DNA of 64,000 nucleotides from Nematostella vectensis. Lineage: Eukaryota; Cnidaria; Anthozoa; Actiniaria; Edwardsiidae. The notes beneath the pieces were generated by a model. The model saw only the letters and a program-made list of their open reading frames with translations. It had not been told where the DNA came from and ran no database searches. The position numbers and the translations under genes were made by a program. Positions 13,001 to 24,300 of this stretch are shown piece by piece (within the stretch, counting starts at the first letter, position 1; every line of letters starts with the position of its first letter). The stretch spans positions 496,001 to 560,000 of the forward strand of contig NC_064046.1 in the NCBI RefSeq assembly GCF_932526225.1, read 5' to 3'.

Positions 13001-13759
13001 GCATAGTCCTTAAAGCAGACTAGGGTGGGGGAAGAGGGGTGAAAAATTTCTTCCAAAAATGAGTCAAAGGGATGAACCTCTGATCCTTGACCCCTATCTC
13101 CTCTCCCCTCTCAAATTTGACTGGCCATGTTTGAAACTCCTGCCCCTGTTATTATTTTTTTAGGGGGAAGGAGTGTATTGTGCACTAGCACAATTGTATT
13201 GTGCTAGCGCAATTAACTTCGCTAAGAAATCGGAGAGGCAGATTTTCTCTTTAATACTTAACCCTCCAAATAAAATAGCAAAGGAGGGGGCAAAGTATGT
13301 TTTCTCATGCTTTCAATTGAGAAAAATAGAAGGGGAAAGTTGCTGGAGTCCATGACTTTATAATTCACTTTTAGCCAAACCAATATACTAAATCTGTATA
13401 TGGTGAAGTGAATAAATTGTATTGTAACACATCCACTAGCATAGAAATAAGCACATGGTCTCTAATTGAGGCCTTTATTTCTTGGGAGTATTCAGTCCCC
13501 TAGAAATCAGAATTATGCACTTGAAATAACCACCCATTCTCCAATAAGCGCCTCCCCAGGACAAAAGGAAAGCCGGCTTGTGGGCTACTTATATTCCACA
13601 ATTATGCTTTTTAGTACGAACTCCGTTTCCGTTCCTGGAAAGGTGGACCCCCCCTCCATGTATGGAAGAAGGGTGACAAGCTATCGAACCCAGTCTCCTC
13701 GCGGGAATCTCGCGTTGTTTATCTACGCGGTTGTCTCGGATAACAACGATACCAACAAC
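13001..13759. other. Spacer between PIP4P and the 13760 ORF
   Basis: Contains a short G-rich tract and an imperfect hairpin around 13173-13212 (CTAGCACAATTG/TTGTGCTAGCGC). The downstream open frame is open back to 13466, but residues before ATG 13760 look like translated spacer. Confidence 0.35.
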
Positions 13760-14356
13760 ATGGCGAACCGAGCAGTTGCAAAGTTCTCGACTTGGACTAA
13801 AGAAACCTACATCGACCCGAAAAATATGCCCGCAAATCGTTATTATACACCAAGCCTTTACACAAGCTTCGGAGACATTCCTTCTCATGGCGCCGGTAGA
13901 GAAAAATGGTTTCACGACTATCGCCGATCAAACATTGCTGAGAGAACTCTAAGAAACGGTCAGCTCTCTATGAATCCTCCTCCAATAAGACCTACGAGTT
14001 TCTCGGATAACCCAGATCGCGTTCTTGGAAAGAGGACTATGAGAAGGGAGGCAATCCTAAACAAGCCAAGACACCACTTAGAGAATCGAATTCCTGATAG
14101 AGAGCGCGAGCGATGCCGAATAGATGATCTAACCTTCTACCATCGGCAACAATACCGTGATCCTAGTGGTTCATTGTATGAGCATCGTGTGCCTTATTAT
14201 CACTACCCTACTGAAGCCGAGGAACAATTTCTACCACGAGTTAGACAGGAGCCAGACACAATGGGAAGCTATCCGAACTACCGTCGCGCAGCATCGGAAA
14301 GCGTTTACGACTTCAAACGCGGTCCCAAAGTTTATGAACTATGGCATAAGGTCTGA
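13760..14356 (+). CDS. Unrecognised single-exon protein, 198 residues
   Basis: I do not recognise the family. The frame is open from 13466, but I prefer ATG 13760 because of its good context (ACAACATGGCG) and because composition changes there: the product becomes rich in Arg, Tyr and Pro (ANRYYTPSLYTSFGDIPSHG near the N-terminus; YEHRVPYYHYP in the C-terminal half). There is no signal peptide, membrane helix or known domain. GC content is higher than its surroundings, and the opposite strand carries only a short frame. It could be a small cytoskeletal/ciliary-type protein or an exon of a longer gene. The stop is at 14356 (ELWHKV, end). Confidence 0.5.
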   Translation: MANRAVAKFSTWTKETYIDPKNMPANRYYTPSLYTSFGDIPSHGAGREKWFHDYRRSNIAERTLRNGQLSMNPPPIRPTSFSDNPDRVLGKRTMRREAILNKPRHHLENRIPDRERERCRIDDLTFYHRQQYRDPSGSLYEHRVPYYHYPTEAEEQFLPRVRQEPDTMGSYPNYRRAASESVYDFKRGPKVYELWHKV

Positions 14357-17185
14357 ATATGTCTTTTTGTATACGCCAGAGGAAAATATTCAAACTTTAC
14401 TCCAACCACACGAAATATGAGACAATACGAAAGCATGACAGTATGTTATTGCTCTCAATAGCTCTCAATAGTACAGGAGCTGAACGGCCCGTTGGAGTCA
14501 GGATTCATGCCGAAAATCGAAGATTGCGCAAATTAGGAAATTCCATCTTATGATAGAAATATTATACTCTTGACATTATATATCGGTGATATAAAGGAAA
14601 TCGTAGTTAATCCTAGGTAATTTTTGGGTTTTCTTTTTTTTTTTTTGAGTCCCTAGCGACTTGTTGTCGTCAAGAAGCCTTTGTCATTATACGTGACGGT
14701 CTGTAACGAAATCCTAAATGGTCACACCAGTACAACAAAGTCCAACCTGCGAACTTCAGAAATTGGGATATTTCGTCGATGGCCGGGAATTTTTTCCCTC
14801 GACCCCCTCTCCCTGGCTGAGATTGATTAAATAAGTCATTTCAAGGGTTAAATAATGGTAAAATAAAATTGCTAGTGTTATTCAACGATGACCCATATTT
14901 TTCACGCTTTGTTACCTTGACTGTTACAGAAATTGAGGTTAAAATATATTATTTGTACTCCTTTCGTGATTGCCTTCAAGCAAAATCGGGAAATTCTAGC
15001 GAAACCGGGATGGTTGGATCTGATACAAGCCCACATATATAATCAAAATAAAACACACAAATTCCTTTACTTGCCTTGATCAACAGATTGAATAAGCTAT
15101 CTTATAAAAAAAATTTTTGGGGAGTTAGAGAGAAGTCACTATTTATCTGGGGGAGGGGTTCCTATGTTTTATTTCGGATTGGGTGTTGCATTTTTTAGCA
15201 CAGTTTGGGGGAGGGCCCGAAATTTTAATGCAGGGTTTGGGGGGAGGGGGGGGGGGTTTAATGCAGGGTTTGGGGGAGGACGTAATTTTTTGAACAGATA
15301 TTCTGTACAATTTCCGGTCATCCTGAAAGTCTGGAATTTCAAATTTACCAAGACCCTACCCAAAAAGAAAAACAAATCAAATGTTGTATGCCTTTCATTC
15401 CTTCTTCTTTCACCTTCATGATTTTTGTTTGCTGGCAATAAAAATGCAGCTTCAATTTTTTTCGTTCGCGGCATTTTGGCTGAGCGTCACTACTGGACGA
15501 GAGAACCCGGAGGCTATGGTACCCAGGGTAGACGTTATCGTGTTCTCGTCAGTCTGGCAGATGCGGAGGGGGTCACCTTATTTTGATTTATTGGGGGGAG
15601 GGTCGAATTTTTTTTTTTATCAATTCATCATCGCCCAAAATGCGCAATCATTCATTATGTTTGGTCAGCGGCTATCTTTGTGACTCTCATGGCGGTAAAG
15701 TTAAACACTCGTGGAGGAATACAGCGAGAGCCAGAGGGCTGCTTTGGTTAAGTCGAATTTCATTTTCATTGTGATCAGCTGCTTGCGCCGTAGAGGTAAG
15801 CAATTTTAACAGCTAATTTTCCATTAAGTTTTGAACGATCACCTAGCATAGCTAAAGCAGACTTTACTTTTGATATGAACAAGACTGAACTTCCTTCCCA
15901 GTTTCAAGTAAATTAAGTAATCGTCCAGTCATTCTGTAAGAGCATTTTAGAACTAGGTAAGCTTTGATAGCATGCCAAATCTCTTCAATAAAGCGTTAAA
16001 AAATGATGCGATATGGATAGATAGAAGCACTATTTGTCCGGGTGACTGCTAACTCGGCAAGAATCTCTGGTTAGCAAACCCCTGGGGGAGGGGGGGGGGG
16101 AATTGGTATTCTTTAGGGCTTCTGGGTTATTTTTTGGATAACAATTTTGGTTTTTGGTGTGCAGGTATTTTTAGTGGTATTTTTTTAATTTCCCGACAAG
16201 CATCCCTATCACTTTTACCCTGAAGAACCCCTCTTGTGCAGCAAAGCCTTTTTGTTTAATAACTGTCTGCACATTATTTTTACTTCTTACTTAGTTGCCC
16301 ACTGTTTCTGTTGCTAAACACATTCATTCTACAGTCTACAACATAAACAGACAAACTCACTTAACTTGCTAGTATTGAAACAAACTGCTCAATTTTATAT
16401 CTGCTTGGGGCAAAACATTTATTGTAATTCAATGTAATGACACTCGTGAACATAGACAATGGCACGAGGTGATTAATTGGGTTCTCCCCAACTATGAAAG
16501 TGCGATAACTCGTAGTAATAAACATGGCACATACACCAATGGCAACAAACAGAATGTTTTCTATGGCCAAAACTATAGTAAGAAAAACATTTACCTATGC
16601 ATAACATTTATAACTGCATGGACTCAAGCATTGTCTACTTCACATGATGTTTACCGCTTCAAAATTGTTTGTGGTTAGTCACATTCAGATCCATCTGTCC
16701 TTGATATGTCTTTCTCAGGATTTGTATCCTTGCCTCCACACTAGACAAAATGAGTTGACTTTCTTTTGTCCTACACAAATTGAATCCCTACTCTATTGTC
16801 TATCACTTTTATATCCATTTATTGAATGATATTTAAACAAATTTGATTGACTGTAGGTTAAGAGGAAGAGAAACAATTGTTGATTAGGATGTTGTGTTCC
16901 CTTCGGCTTCTAGTGTCACACTGGCACAGCTTTGTACTGCAGTACAGTGTCTAGTGTCAGCATCTAGCTGTACCAGGCCTCTAGGGTAAAGTTAGGCACT
17001 GAAAGTTCTAGAAAATCCATTGCTGACAAGCATGTTTTTTATTGGTCTAAGAAATGATCCCGATGTGAATTAAAGGAAATATTAGATAAATAACAAATGA
17101 GTAAAAACATAATTTTGATGTTCTTCTTTTGCTCTCTGAACCAAAGTATTATAATGTTCCTATAGTCTTTTCCTTCTTGATGCTG
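14357..17185. other. Spacer with G-rich repeats and no supported gene
   Basis: Contains a short G-rich tandem repeat (about 15200-15285, unit like TTTAATGCAGGGTTTGGGGG), a G-run near 16085-16100 and several short open frames without motifs. A frame at 16361-16570 on the minus strand encodes a hydrophobic stretch, but it has no convincing splice or start context. An AATAAA on the minus strand (TTTATT at about 17037) could end the 78-residue gene to the right. Confidence 0.4.
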
Positions 17186-18759
17186 TCAGGACCTTTTCTT
17201 GTCCTTTGTTACTTGGCCAGCCAGCTGAGAATAACCTGAACAAATCAGATAATAAAAATTTATTTAAGGGTGTTTTTTATTTAAAAAAAGAAGCGTTGTC
17301 TAGGCAATAGTTTGGTCAAAATGCAAAAATCGACTAAGTCAAACTTAAATACAGTACTGTAAAACACATAAAGACAATAATATAAACTGGGTAGAACGAA
17401 TGCCAGCCGTTTCCTAAACCAGTTTGTCCATAGCAAACGTGGTTCATCCATAACCATTTTGCCCAGAGAAATAATATGCATTTTAAATTGGCCGATAACA
17501 CACACAAAACTGTTCAAGCAACTTGGCAATGACTCGTGTGGGGTTGTCTACCATCAGCGTGTCATAATTGCTTGACTTGTCAAGTTCGAAATATATTGAT
17601 ATAAAAAAACAGAAGTCAGTCTCAAACTGTATCACTAATCGTACCCGAGCTACTGAAATGGAAAATGAATAGTTTCTTGAAACATTATCTATACATTTCA
17701 GGGATTGATTTGGTGTAAGTTTTGTTGGGATTCGAAATTAAGGCGAAAGTTTTGTTCTGAGTTTGTGTCGCTTACAGCTTCACAAGTGAAGCACAACACT
17801 CGTCTTGGTTACCCTGGTTGTTTTTGTCGCTTTTCCTATAAACCAGTAATAACATCGATAACTGCGTACAAAACTTTTGTTAGCCTTTGCAAGTTACCAG
17901 TTCAAATTTGTCTCACCACAACATCAACTCATTGCCATTGGTCAGTGACATGCTGGTGGTACAAAACCCCACTTGAGTCATTGCCAAGTTGCTGGAAAAG
18001 TTTTGTGCATGTTATTGGCAGTTTAAAACCCATAATAAATCTATGGAAGAAACAGCTATGGTTATGGTCACAGCGGTTATGCCATGCACAAACTGATCTA
18101 TTGATGAACCGGTTTATGGAGGAAACAGCTAGCTACCTGTTCAACTGTAGTTATTGGAATCTTTGTCAGAATAGCATTTTTTTATTATGCATAGTTTGAA
18201 CAACTCTGATTTCTTGGTAAGAAAATTATAGAGAAATACTTTATTACTGAAGAGGAGAGAAAGGTGCTGGTTTTTGAAATTTTGGCCCCTTTAAATGCTG
18301 TGTTGCTATTGGTTGGATTATTTATTGCAGCAAACAGCAAACAAATTCGGGCCGTTCTCTTATATAACTCTCTTGACAAGCTGTTTTAGCATGTACTCGA
18401 GAGAAAGAGTCTCCTCGTAACAACTGCCCAATTACAGAAGCTTTTTGTTTGGTTTTAGTTTAAAAAATAAGCAAATAATTTTTGGGATTCCTGAAACCAA
18501 ATGCTTATTCTTATTTTTCTTTTCAAGGAGCCATACCATGGCATCGGAAAGAAATCCTTAAGGTTTAAAAGCCAATTTTAAAAGACAAGTTGCAACTACA
18601 AAATTCCCAACCTAGGGATATGCACGAACCGTTAATACTCACTTTTTTCGGGGAAATGGCGTCTTTCTCGGTGGAATTCTGGCTCAGCTGTTGCGAAGTC
18701 AAGACGACTTTCTTGATGTTGGTTTGAAGCTCCTTTGAACACTGAACTATTGAAGCCAT
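17186..18759 (-). CDS. Small three-exon gene, 78-residue unknown protein
   Basis: Minus-strand exons: 18759-18643 (ATG start; MASIVQCSKELQTNIKKVVL, polar and helical; ends at donor AAA/GTGAGT), 17575-17506 (SSNYDTLMVDNPTRVIAKLL; donor GTGTGT) and 17235-17186 (YSQLAGQVTKDKKRS, stop). Phases 0 and 1 match at both junctions, and each acceptor ends in AG with the last one TTGTTCAG. I do not recognise the family. A helical, soluble adaptor-like small protein is suggested by composition only. A decayed inverted copy of the middle exon lies at 17930-18010. An alternative is that the middle exon is itself part of a repeat; transcript data would decide. Confidence 0.5.
17700..18110 (+). pseudogene. 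Inverted, decayed copy of the middle exon of the 78-residue gene
   Basis: On the plus strand about 17940-18010 reads like the minus-strand exon 17575-17506 (VIAKLLE shared, CATGCTGGTGGTACAAAACC versus the exon's equivalent), but the codon CGA in PTRVIA is TGA here, a nonsense change. Similarity continues into the intron sequence beyond the donor (about 18010-18070 versus 17440-17505), so a genomic segment was inverted and duplicated rather than a spliced copy inserted. Confidence 0.65.
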
Positions 18760-19113
18760 TCGGATCGTGTTTTCTGTCTGCTCGGGTCCAATCTTGCTTG
18801 GAATTCAGCTCAACAGTGCACCAAGATTCGATATTCATCGTGTTGACGAAATAAACTTTAACTTTACGATATGTGAGGGAGATAGTTGTGGTTTGTTTCT
18901 CTTTCATAAAGTTTTCTCCTTGACTAGTTGTGTTGCTATAACAACGCGAAATGTGCTGGAATGTTATCGCGGGCTCACCCACAGGTAGCCCATCCATAAA
19001 GGCTAGCCCATGAATTCAACTATAGAATTTATAACTAGAAGTTTCTAATAGAAAGTGAATGCTCGGAGGACGGGACGAACATGTTTCAGTACAGGCGTTC
19101 TCGAAAAAGACCT

Positions 19114-19390
19114 CTGATCAGCATGAAGTCAAAATACAAATCAGCCGACTGGGAAGCCTGTGGTGTGGACACGAAAAATTGCATCCACTATATGAAACTC
19201 GCGCATGCGCTAGAACACCGCTGATCGATATGAAATCAATATACAAATCAGCCGGCAGGGAAGCCTGTGTGGACACGAAAAATTACTATATGAAACTCGC
19301 GCATGCGCTAAAAAAACAGAGATCAGCATAAAATCAAAATACAAATCAGCCGACTGGGAAGCCTGTGGTGTGAACACGAAAAATCATATG
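19114..19390. repeat. Three tandem copies of an approx. 105-bp unit
   Basis: Units start near 19116, 19223 and 19321, each containing AAATACAAATCAGCCG, GGGAAGCCTGTG and GGACACGAAAAATT (GAACACG in the last copy), with TATGAAACTCGCGCATGCGC in the first two. They differ by small deletions. Not coding. Confidence 0.85.
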
Positions 19391-20089
19391 CGATACCAAG
19401 ATTAGACTTGCTCTCCGGTCGCTGCGCTCCCTCCGAGCAAAAAGCTATAACCAGTATTTTTTTCCTGCTAAAAAATGCTATGTCACAAGTCTATAAAGAT
19501 ATTGCTGTTTTTAATGTATATATTCAGGCAGGCGTTTACGCAAGAAGACTACCTCATGTTTGAGTCGCGCGCCGCAAATCCAGAGAGAGACACTCAAGAT
19601 AAGGAACTACTTTAAAGTTCTCCATCCAAGAACTCTATACAAAAGTCGTTTTTTTCGGCGCATAAAAAGAGAACCGAGTAATGAGAAACTGCTGGTAGTC
19701 TATCTGCTAGTCACTGGCGTCTTTAGTGGTTAATAAAGGAAGAGTGTCGTCTTGTTAGCCGCTTTCGTAATCTTACACTTAAAGGCGGCCTTGTTATATC
19801 CTTGATATTTTTGTGATAATAATTCTCATTTCCCCGTGTACCTGCCGACCGATAGGAGCGATGCCGCAACTTCCTCTGAGTCGCGCGACTGGATATCTTG
19901 ATGTTAGAAAGAGTCTTTGACATCCTCTATCCTAGCAAAATAACAAGTGCGGGACCGCGGTCTTCTCAAAAGTCACGTGACCCATACTTGATCCCGCGCA
20001 CGACCCGCATGTGACCCGCGACCTGCTCATGATCCACACTTGATCCCGCGCACGACCTGCATATGATCCGAGGCGAAGTGTGATAGCCT

Positions 20090-20337
20090 GGGCTACCTTA
20101 TCAAGTTAGAGGTCAAGGGTTAGATTCCGGTTATTTTTCAGAGGTGTAAAAACCTGGCTCTCTAAAGTTAATCCCTCGTTTTCTCGAATAACGCCGTATT
20201 GTCGGAGGTCTTGTCTCTTCGCACTTAAATTTCCTGTATTGGGGACGTAAAAGAACCGCTGGCCCGTGACAGTGAGATACTACAGTGCTTGACGTACTAA
20301 CTCAAGCCCGTGTAATAAGCGCTAAACAAAATAAAAA
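20090..20337 (+). mobile_element. Degenerate SINE copy, related to the one at 34838
   Basis: It has a weak B-box (GGGTTAGATTCC near 20119) and then a body sharing GGAGGTC-TGTCTCTTC and GGGGACGTAAAAGAACC with the younger element at 34838-35228. It ends in an A-rich tail (CTAAACAAAATAAAAAAAA). The two copies differ enough to suggest different ages or subfamilies. Confidence 0.65.
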
Positions 20338-20599
20338 AAAAGACATTCACATTTTCATTCTAATTTCTTGTCAAAATTTGTATTAGGATATAATGCACAA
20401 AATAAGCCACATTCTGCTAGAAATATATTTGGACAGAAATGACAAAAGTTATCGGTAAGAAATAAAAGTTATGAGAGTTCATTTGTTCATTTTTTTGCAT
20501 ATTATTAATATATTTTATACTTAACTATTTTGGTGTCCATACAAACCACACTCATCATTTCCTCAATCTCATTTCGTTTCGTTATCCGTAATTGCTTTC

Positions 20600-20628
20600 C
20601 TTTTGTTGCCCTTTTCGGGCAACAAAAG
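20600..20628. other. Perfect 12-bp stem hairpin
   Basis: CTTTTGTTGCCC (20600-20611), loop TTTTC, GGGCAACAAAAG (20617-20628): all twelve pairs are perfect. No gene ends here, so its role is unknown; it may be the relic of a palindromic element. Confidence 0.8.
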
Positions 20629-21019
20629 ACATAATGAGTTCAATAATAAAATATGATACACAAATGGCTGAAAAATATTGGAACAGAGTGTCATTTTGAA
20701 CATCTTGGCAAACTATTACATTATTTGTTTTTTTCTTTAAAACATCTGCGTAGATGGTTTTCCCCAGATGTCATGCGAATGTTAATATGGCTTAAAAAAT
20801 AAACGTCGAGATAAGATTAGTACAGAGTAAACTAAAATCATTCGGAGATATCCAAGGTTCATTATTTGCAACTTATATCTGCTTCTTATAGAGATTCATT
20901 TTACGTCATAACAGCGCGCGTGTTTTTCTTAATTTTATATCTGATGATTTTGCGCATTGTGTTTTGATCATTACGTGAGAAGCGTTTTGACCTCACTTTA
21001 CGTCTAGCAAAGAAACTGC

Positions 21020-21205
21020 GTCATTGGTTAAATACTTTTCCATCACTCATTGGTTGTTATTTGGCGCCAAATGTACCTCATGCCATTGGTTGATTTATGA
21101 GCATTGTTGTTTCGTCGTCATCATCTGGCGCCAAAATCCACCACCTCATTGGTCAGGTCAATCATCATATGTCACATGTCAATCATCCTTACAGCTGATT
21201 GGCTA
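21020..21205 (+). promoter_or_regulatory. Putative promoter: five CCAAT boxes and two palindromic E2F-type sites
   Basis: ATTGG (inverted CCAAT) occurs at 21023, 21049, 21085, 21148 and 21198, all on the same strand. Between them lie the perfect palindrome ATTTGGCGCCAAAT (21059-21072) and CTGGCGCCAAAA (21125-21136), both with the TTSGCGC core recognised by E2F/DP. No TATA box is obvious. The adhesion GPCR start codon is 187 bp downstream of the last box. NF-Y plus E2F architecture is known from cell-cycle promoters; use here is inferred. Confidence 0.6.
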
Positions 21206-21391
21206 AAGATATGCAACGTTGTATGGTAGAAGAATGGGGGATACTTCTTTTAGAAAATAAACTGATGCCTTTCCCGTAACGATAATGGCTATTTCTCATG
21301 AATATCACATGAGGATGTAATTAATCCAACCAAAGTGTTCAAATTTGTCGATAAAAAGCGGTGCGTGTAATTGACGCAGAAAACCTGGAGG

Positions 21392-24300
21392 ATGAACACG
21401 ATAACTCTACGTGCCGAATTGATTCTCGTTTTCTCTTTTCTTTTGGTAAAATTAAGAATTTATGATTTCGTGCTTTTCATACTTTTATGTATTTCCAATT
21501 TACAAGTTTGAATTTGCTTTGTCTTAGTGCTTGCAAGGCGTCCAATGCGTGTCCAAATCAAATGGTAAGTGCCCCATGTATTTGTATCTCTCTGTACATC
21601 TATATGGAAGTTGGCCCAGAAAATTGATATTTTATCAAGAAAATATATTTCAAAGCATACAAGCGGTGTTTATATGCCCCGATCTTGTACGGCCTGCAAA
21701 AGAAATGAAAAATCGTAGAAATAACAAAAATAACACAAACGTAGTGCACACTCTTCATGCTGTCACTCATTGTATTATTCCGATGTTTCGCCATTAGCTT
21801 CGTGATCACAATTTAAGATTCTACATCCGCTTCTCCATTGGTAGAAATATAAGAATAAGGACTGAAAGAGCAGAGATATAAGAATTAAGACTGAAAAAGA
21901 GCGGGTAAGCGGTTTGTCAAAATATTAAAGTGATTCTTCGAGATTGTAGCTTAACAATTAGCTCCCAGGCACTAAGATAAATTGAGAATATATTCAACAA
22001 TTCACTTAAGCTTCGTCTGTGCATTGAATAATGATTTCGTTTTTTTTTTAATGACCATTCGAGTCACCTCAGAGTAAATAAGCTCTGTTGTTTGAATACA
22101 TTTTGATTTTTAAAATTGCTGAAAGTGTTATCGTGGCGTATTTTTTCCTGTAATATTTTGTAAATTTTTCGATCCCAAACAAATAATTTCTCCCGGGATC
22201 TTAATGCACAATACGTTTTAACAATCAAAATGTCATTGGCTGTCATTAGGTGATTTTTGCCTCGCAGAATATCGAGATACAGCGGCAATGTTTAGTGCGG
22301 TGATAGTGGGATGAAGAATTCCCAAACAAACCACGAAGTAATTTTTCTTCCCTTTCTAAACGGAAACAAGCAAAGCAAGTTATACTAACAGCATGAGGCA
22401 ATCACGCAGAATATTAAAATATTAAAATTAAAAGAGCAATCATACGGCAACGCCTAAAGACAAAGAAGCCTTCTGAAACAGTCTCGAGTAGAAAAGTTGA
22501 TGGTAGGCATTTTATAATTTATATTAATGATAAAAAATGACCATTAACTGTGAAGTAAAATAATTTTGAAGTAAAATAATTTTCCAAAACGTTAAATTAG
22601 AAGTTTTTAGAGCTGGCACGGCTCGCTTAGTTCGTTAAATGCGTGATGCGAAAGACTGGAAGTAATTCGAAATCGACTGTATACAGGCGATTAGTGAATT
22701 AATAAATTATTTGTGACGTTGACTAATAAATTTTTGATAAGGGAAGATCTGCTATTTTCAATCACAATTTCCAAGTTATTTTACTGTTCTCCTCATCGAG
22801 AAAAATACACTTTTAATTTTTGCACTGTTTTACAATAAGACATACTTTTCTTTAGTGTTGTTTTTCCCAAAATGATTAACAAGGATTGGACTCGAAATTA
22901 CTTTTGCGTTTTTAATGAGAGATGTGTTTTTTTTCTACATTATCCCTAGGGGAATATGCTATTTTGGGTTGATCAGTTGTATTGTACTGAATTGCACATC
23001 TTTTGTAAAAGCTATAAACTTTTTATTTCAAATTCCAATTGTGAAGGCAGGTTATTTTCTTGTTTAATTTTGAGATCTATCTCTTTCAACTTGTAAAATC
23101 TTGTTTTGAGAGGCATGCCCAAGTCAAACCTTTATGGATGCGAAAACTCGCTTTATTATCGAAGCTTCTTCCGGTCCCTCGGAGAAAACAATCGCTCAAA
23201 GTTTGTCGATTGTTGACATAGTCTTACCGGTTGTATTTTTCTAAGGCGTATTGACAGCTAACAAAGTGCGAAAAAGAAACATCATCAACTTGAGATTGCT
23301 TGTCCATACAGTGTAATACGCCGTTGGCCTTATGGAAGTTGAATTCAGATAACTATCCTCTTCTCCTTGATGAATGTAATTCAGTAGTAAGGGGATATAA
23401 CAGGGCCGCAACAGGCCTCGAGATACTGGGGGGGGGGGGGGGGGGGTACAGTACAGAGACCATACGAAGACTGTGGCAGTGGGGGGTGGTTACAGTACAG
23501 AGACCATACGAAGACTGTGGGAGTGGGGGGTGGTTACAGTACAGAGACCATACGAAGACTGTGGGAGTGGGGGTGGGTACAATACAGAGACCATACGAAG
23601 ACTGTGGGAGTGGGGGGTGGGTACAATACAGAGACCATACGGAGACTGTGGGAGTGGGGGTGGGTACAATACAGAGACCATACGAAGACTGTGGGGGTGG
23701 GTACAATACAGAGACCATACGAAGACTGTGGGAGTGGGGGGTGGGTACAATACAGAGACCATACGAAGACTGTGGGAGTGGGGGGTGGGTACAATACAGA
23801 GACCATACGAAGACTGTGGGAGTGGGGGGTGGGTACAATACAGAGACCATACGAAGACTGTGGGAGTGGGGGGCGGGTACAATACAGAGACCATACGAAG
23901 ACTGTGGGAGTGGGGGCAGAGGCACGCCCCTACTGTACGGCTCTTAATAAAGAAACAAAAATAAGCAAATAGCTGTATGAAACTTAATGTTTACATTTCT
24001 ATCCCATTTTGGTGAATTTTCCTTTCCTGAATAAAGGAAAAATAGCAAAATTGACTGACGTAAGATGAAACGGAAGGCAAATGATGCGTATACAAAGTAA
24101 AGGCCTTGCTAAACTAGGCGACATGTCGAGCGCGACATGTTTCTAGTTAAGTCACCACCAAAAACATGTAGTACGAGACAAATTTTGTAGAGCGCGACAC
24201 GAAAATGTTTCTCGACTATCTACAAGATTTGGGGCGCGCTATCATGTCTATTTGGGTGGCTAAACTAAGAGACATATCGCACGCTACATGTCGCGCTCGA

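Larger units (their letters stand above)
19391..21019. other. Spacer holding an old SINE and a perfect hairpin
   Basis: No gene supported. A minus-strand frame starting at 19923 (MSKTLSNIKIS) looks superficially like a first exon but has only a weak donor. GC is locally high around 19940-20070, where GATCCCGCGCACGACC is repeated twice (about 19990 and 20042). Confidence 0.4.

Noticed and set aside
16361-16570. Hydrophobic minus-strand frame of 69 codons
   Set aside because: Could be a chance frame; no acceptor/donor that would link it to other exons.
19723-19923. First exon MSKTLSNIKIS on the minus strand
   Set aside because: Only a weak GTACAC donor and no in-phase partner exon found.
23300-23964. 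Overlapping frames of 130-215 codons on both strands
   Set aside because: They are different phases of one 43/44-bp minisatellite following a G-run.
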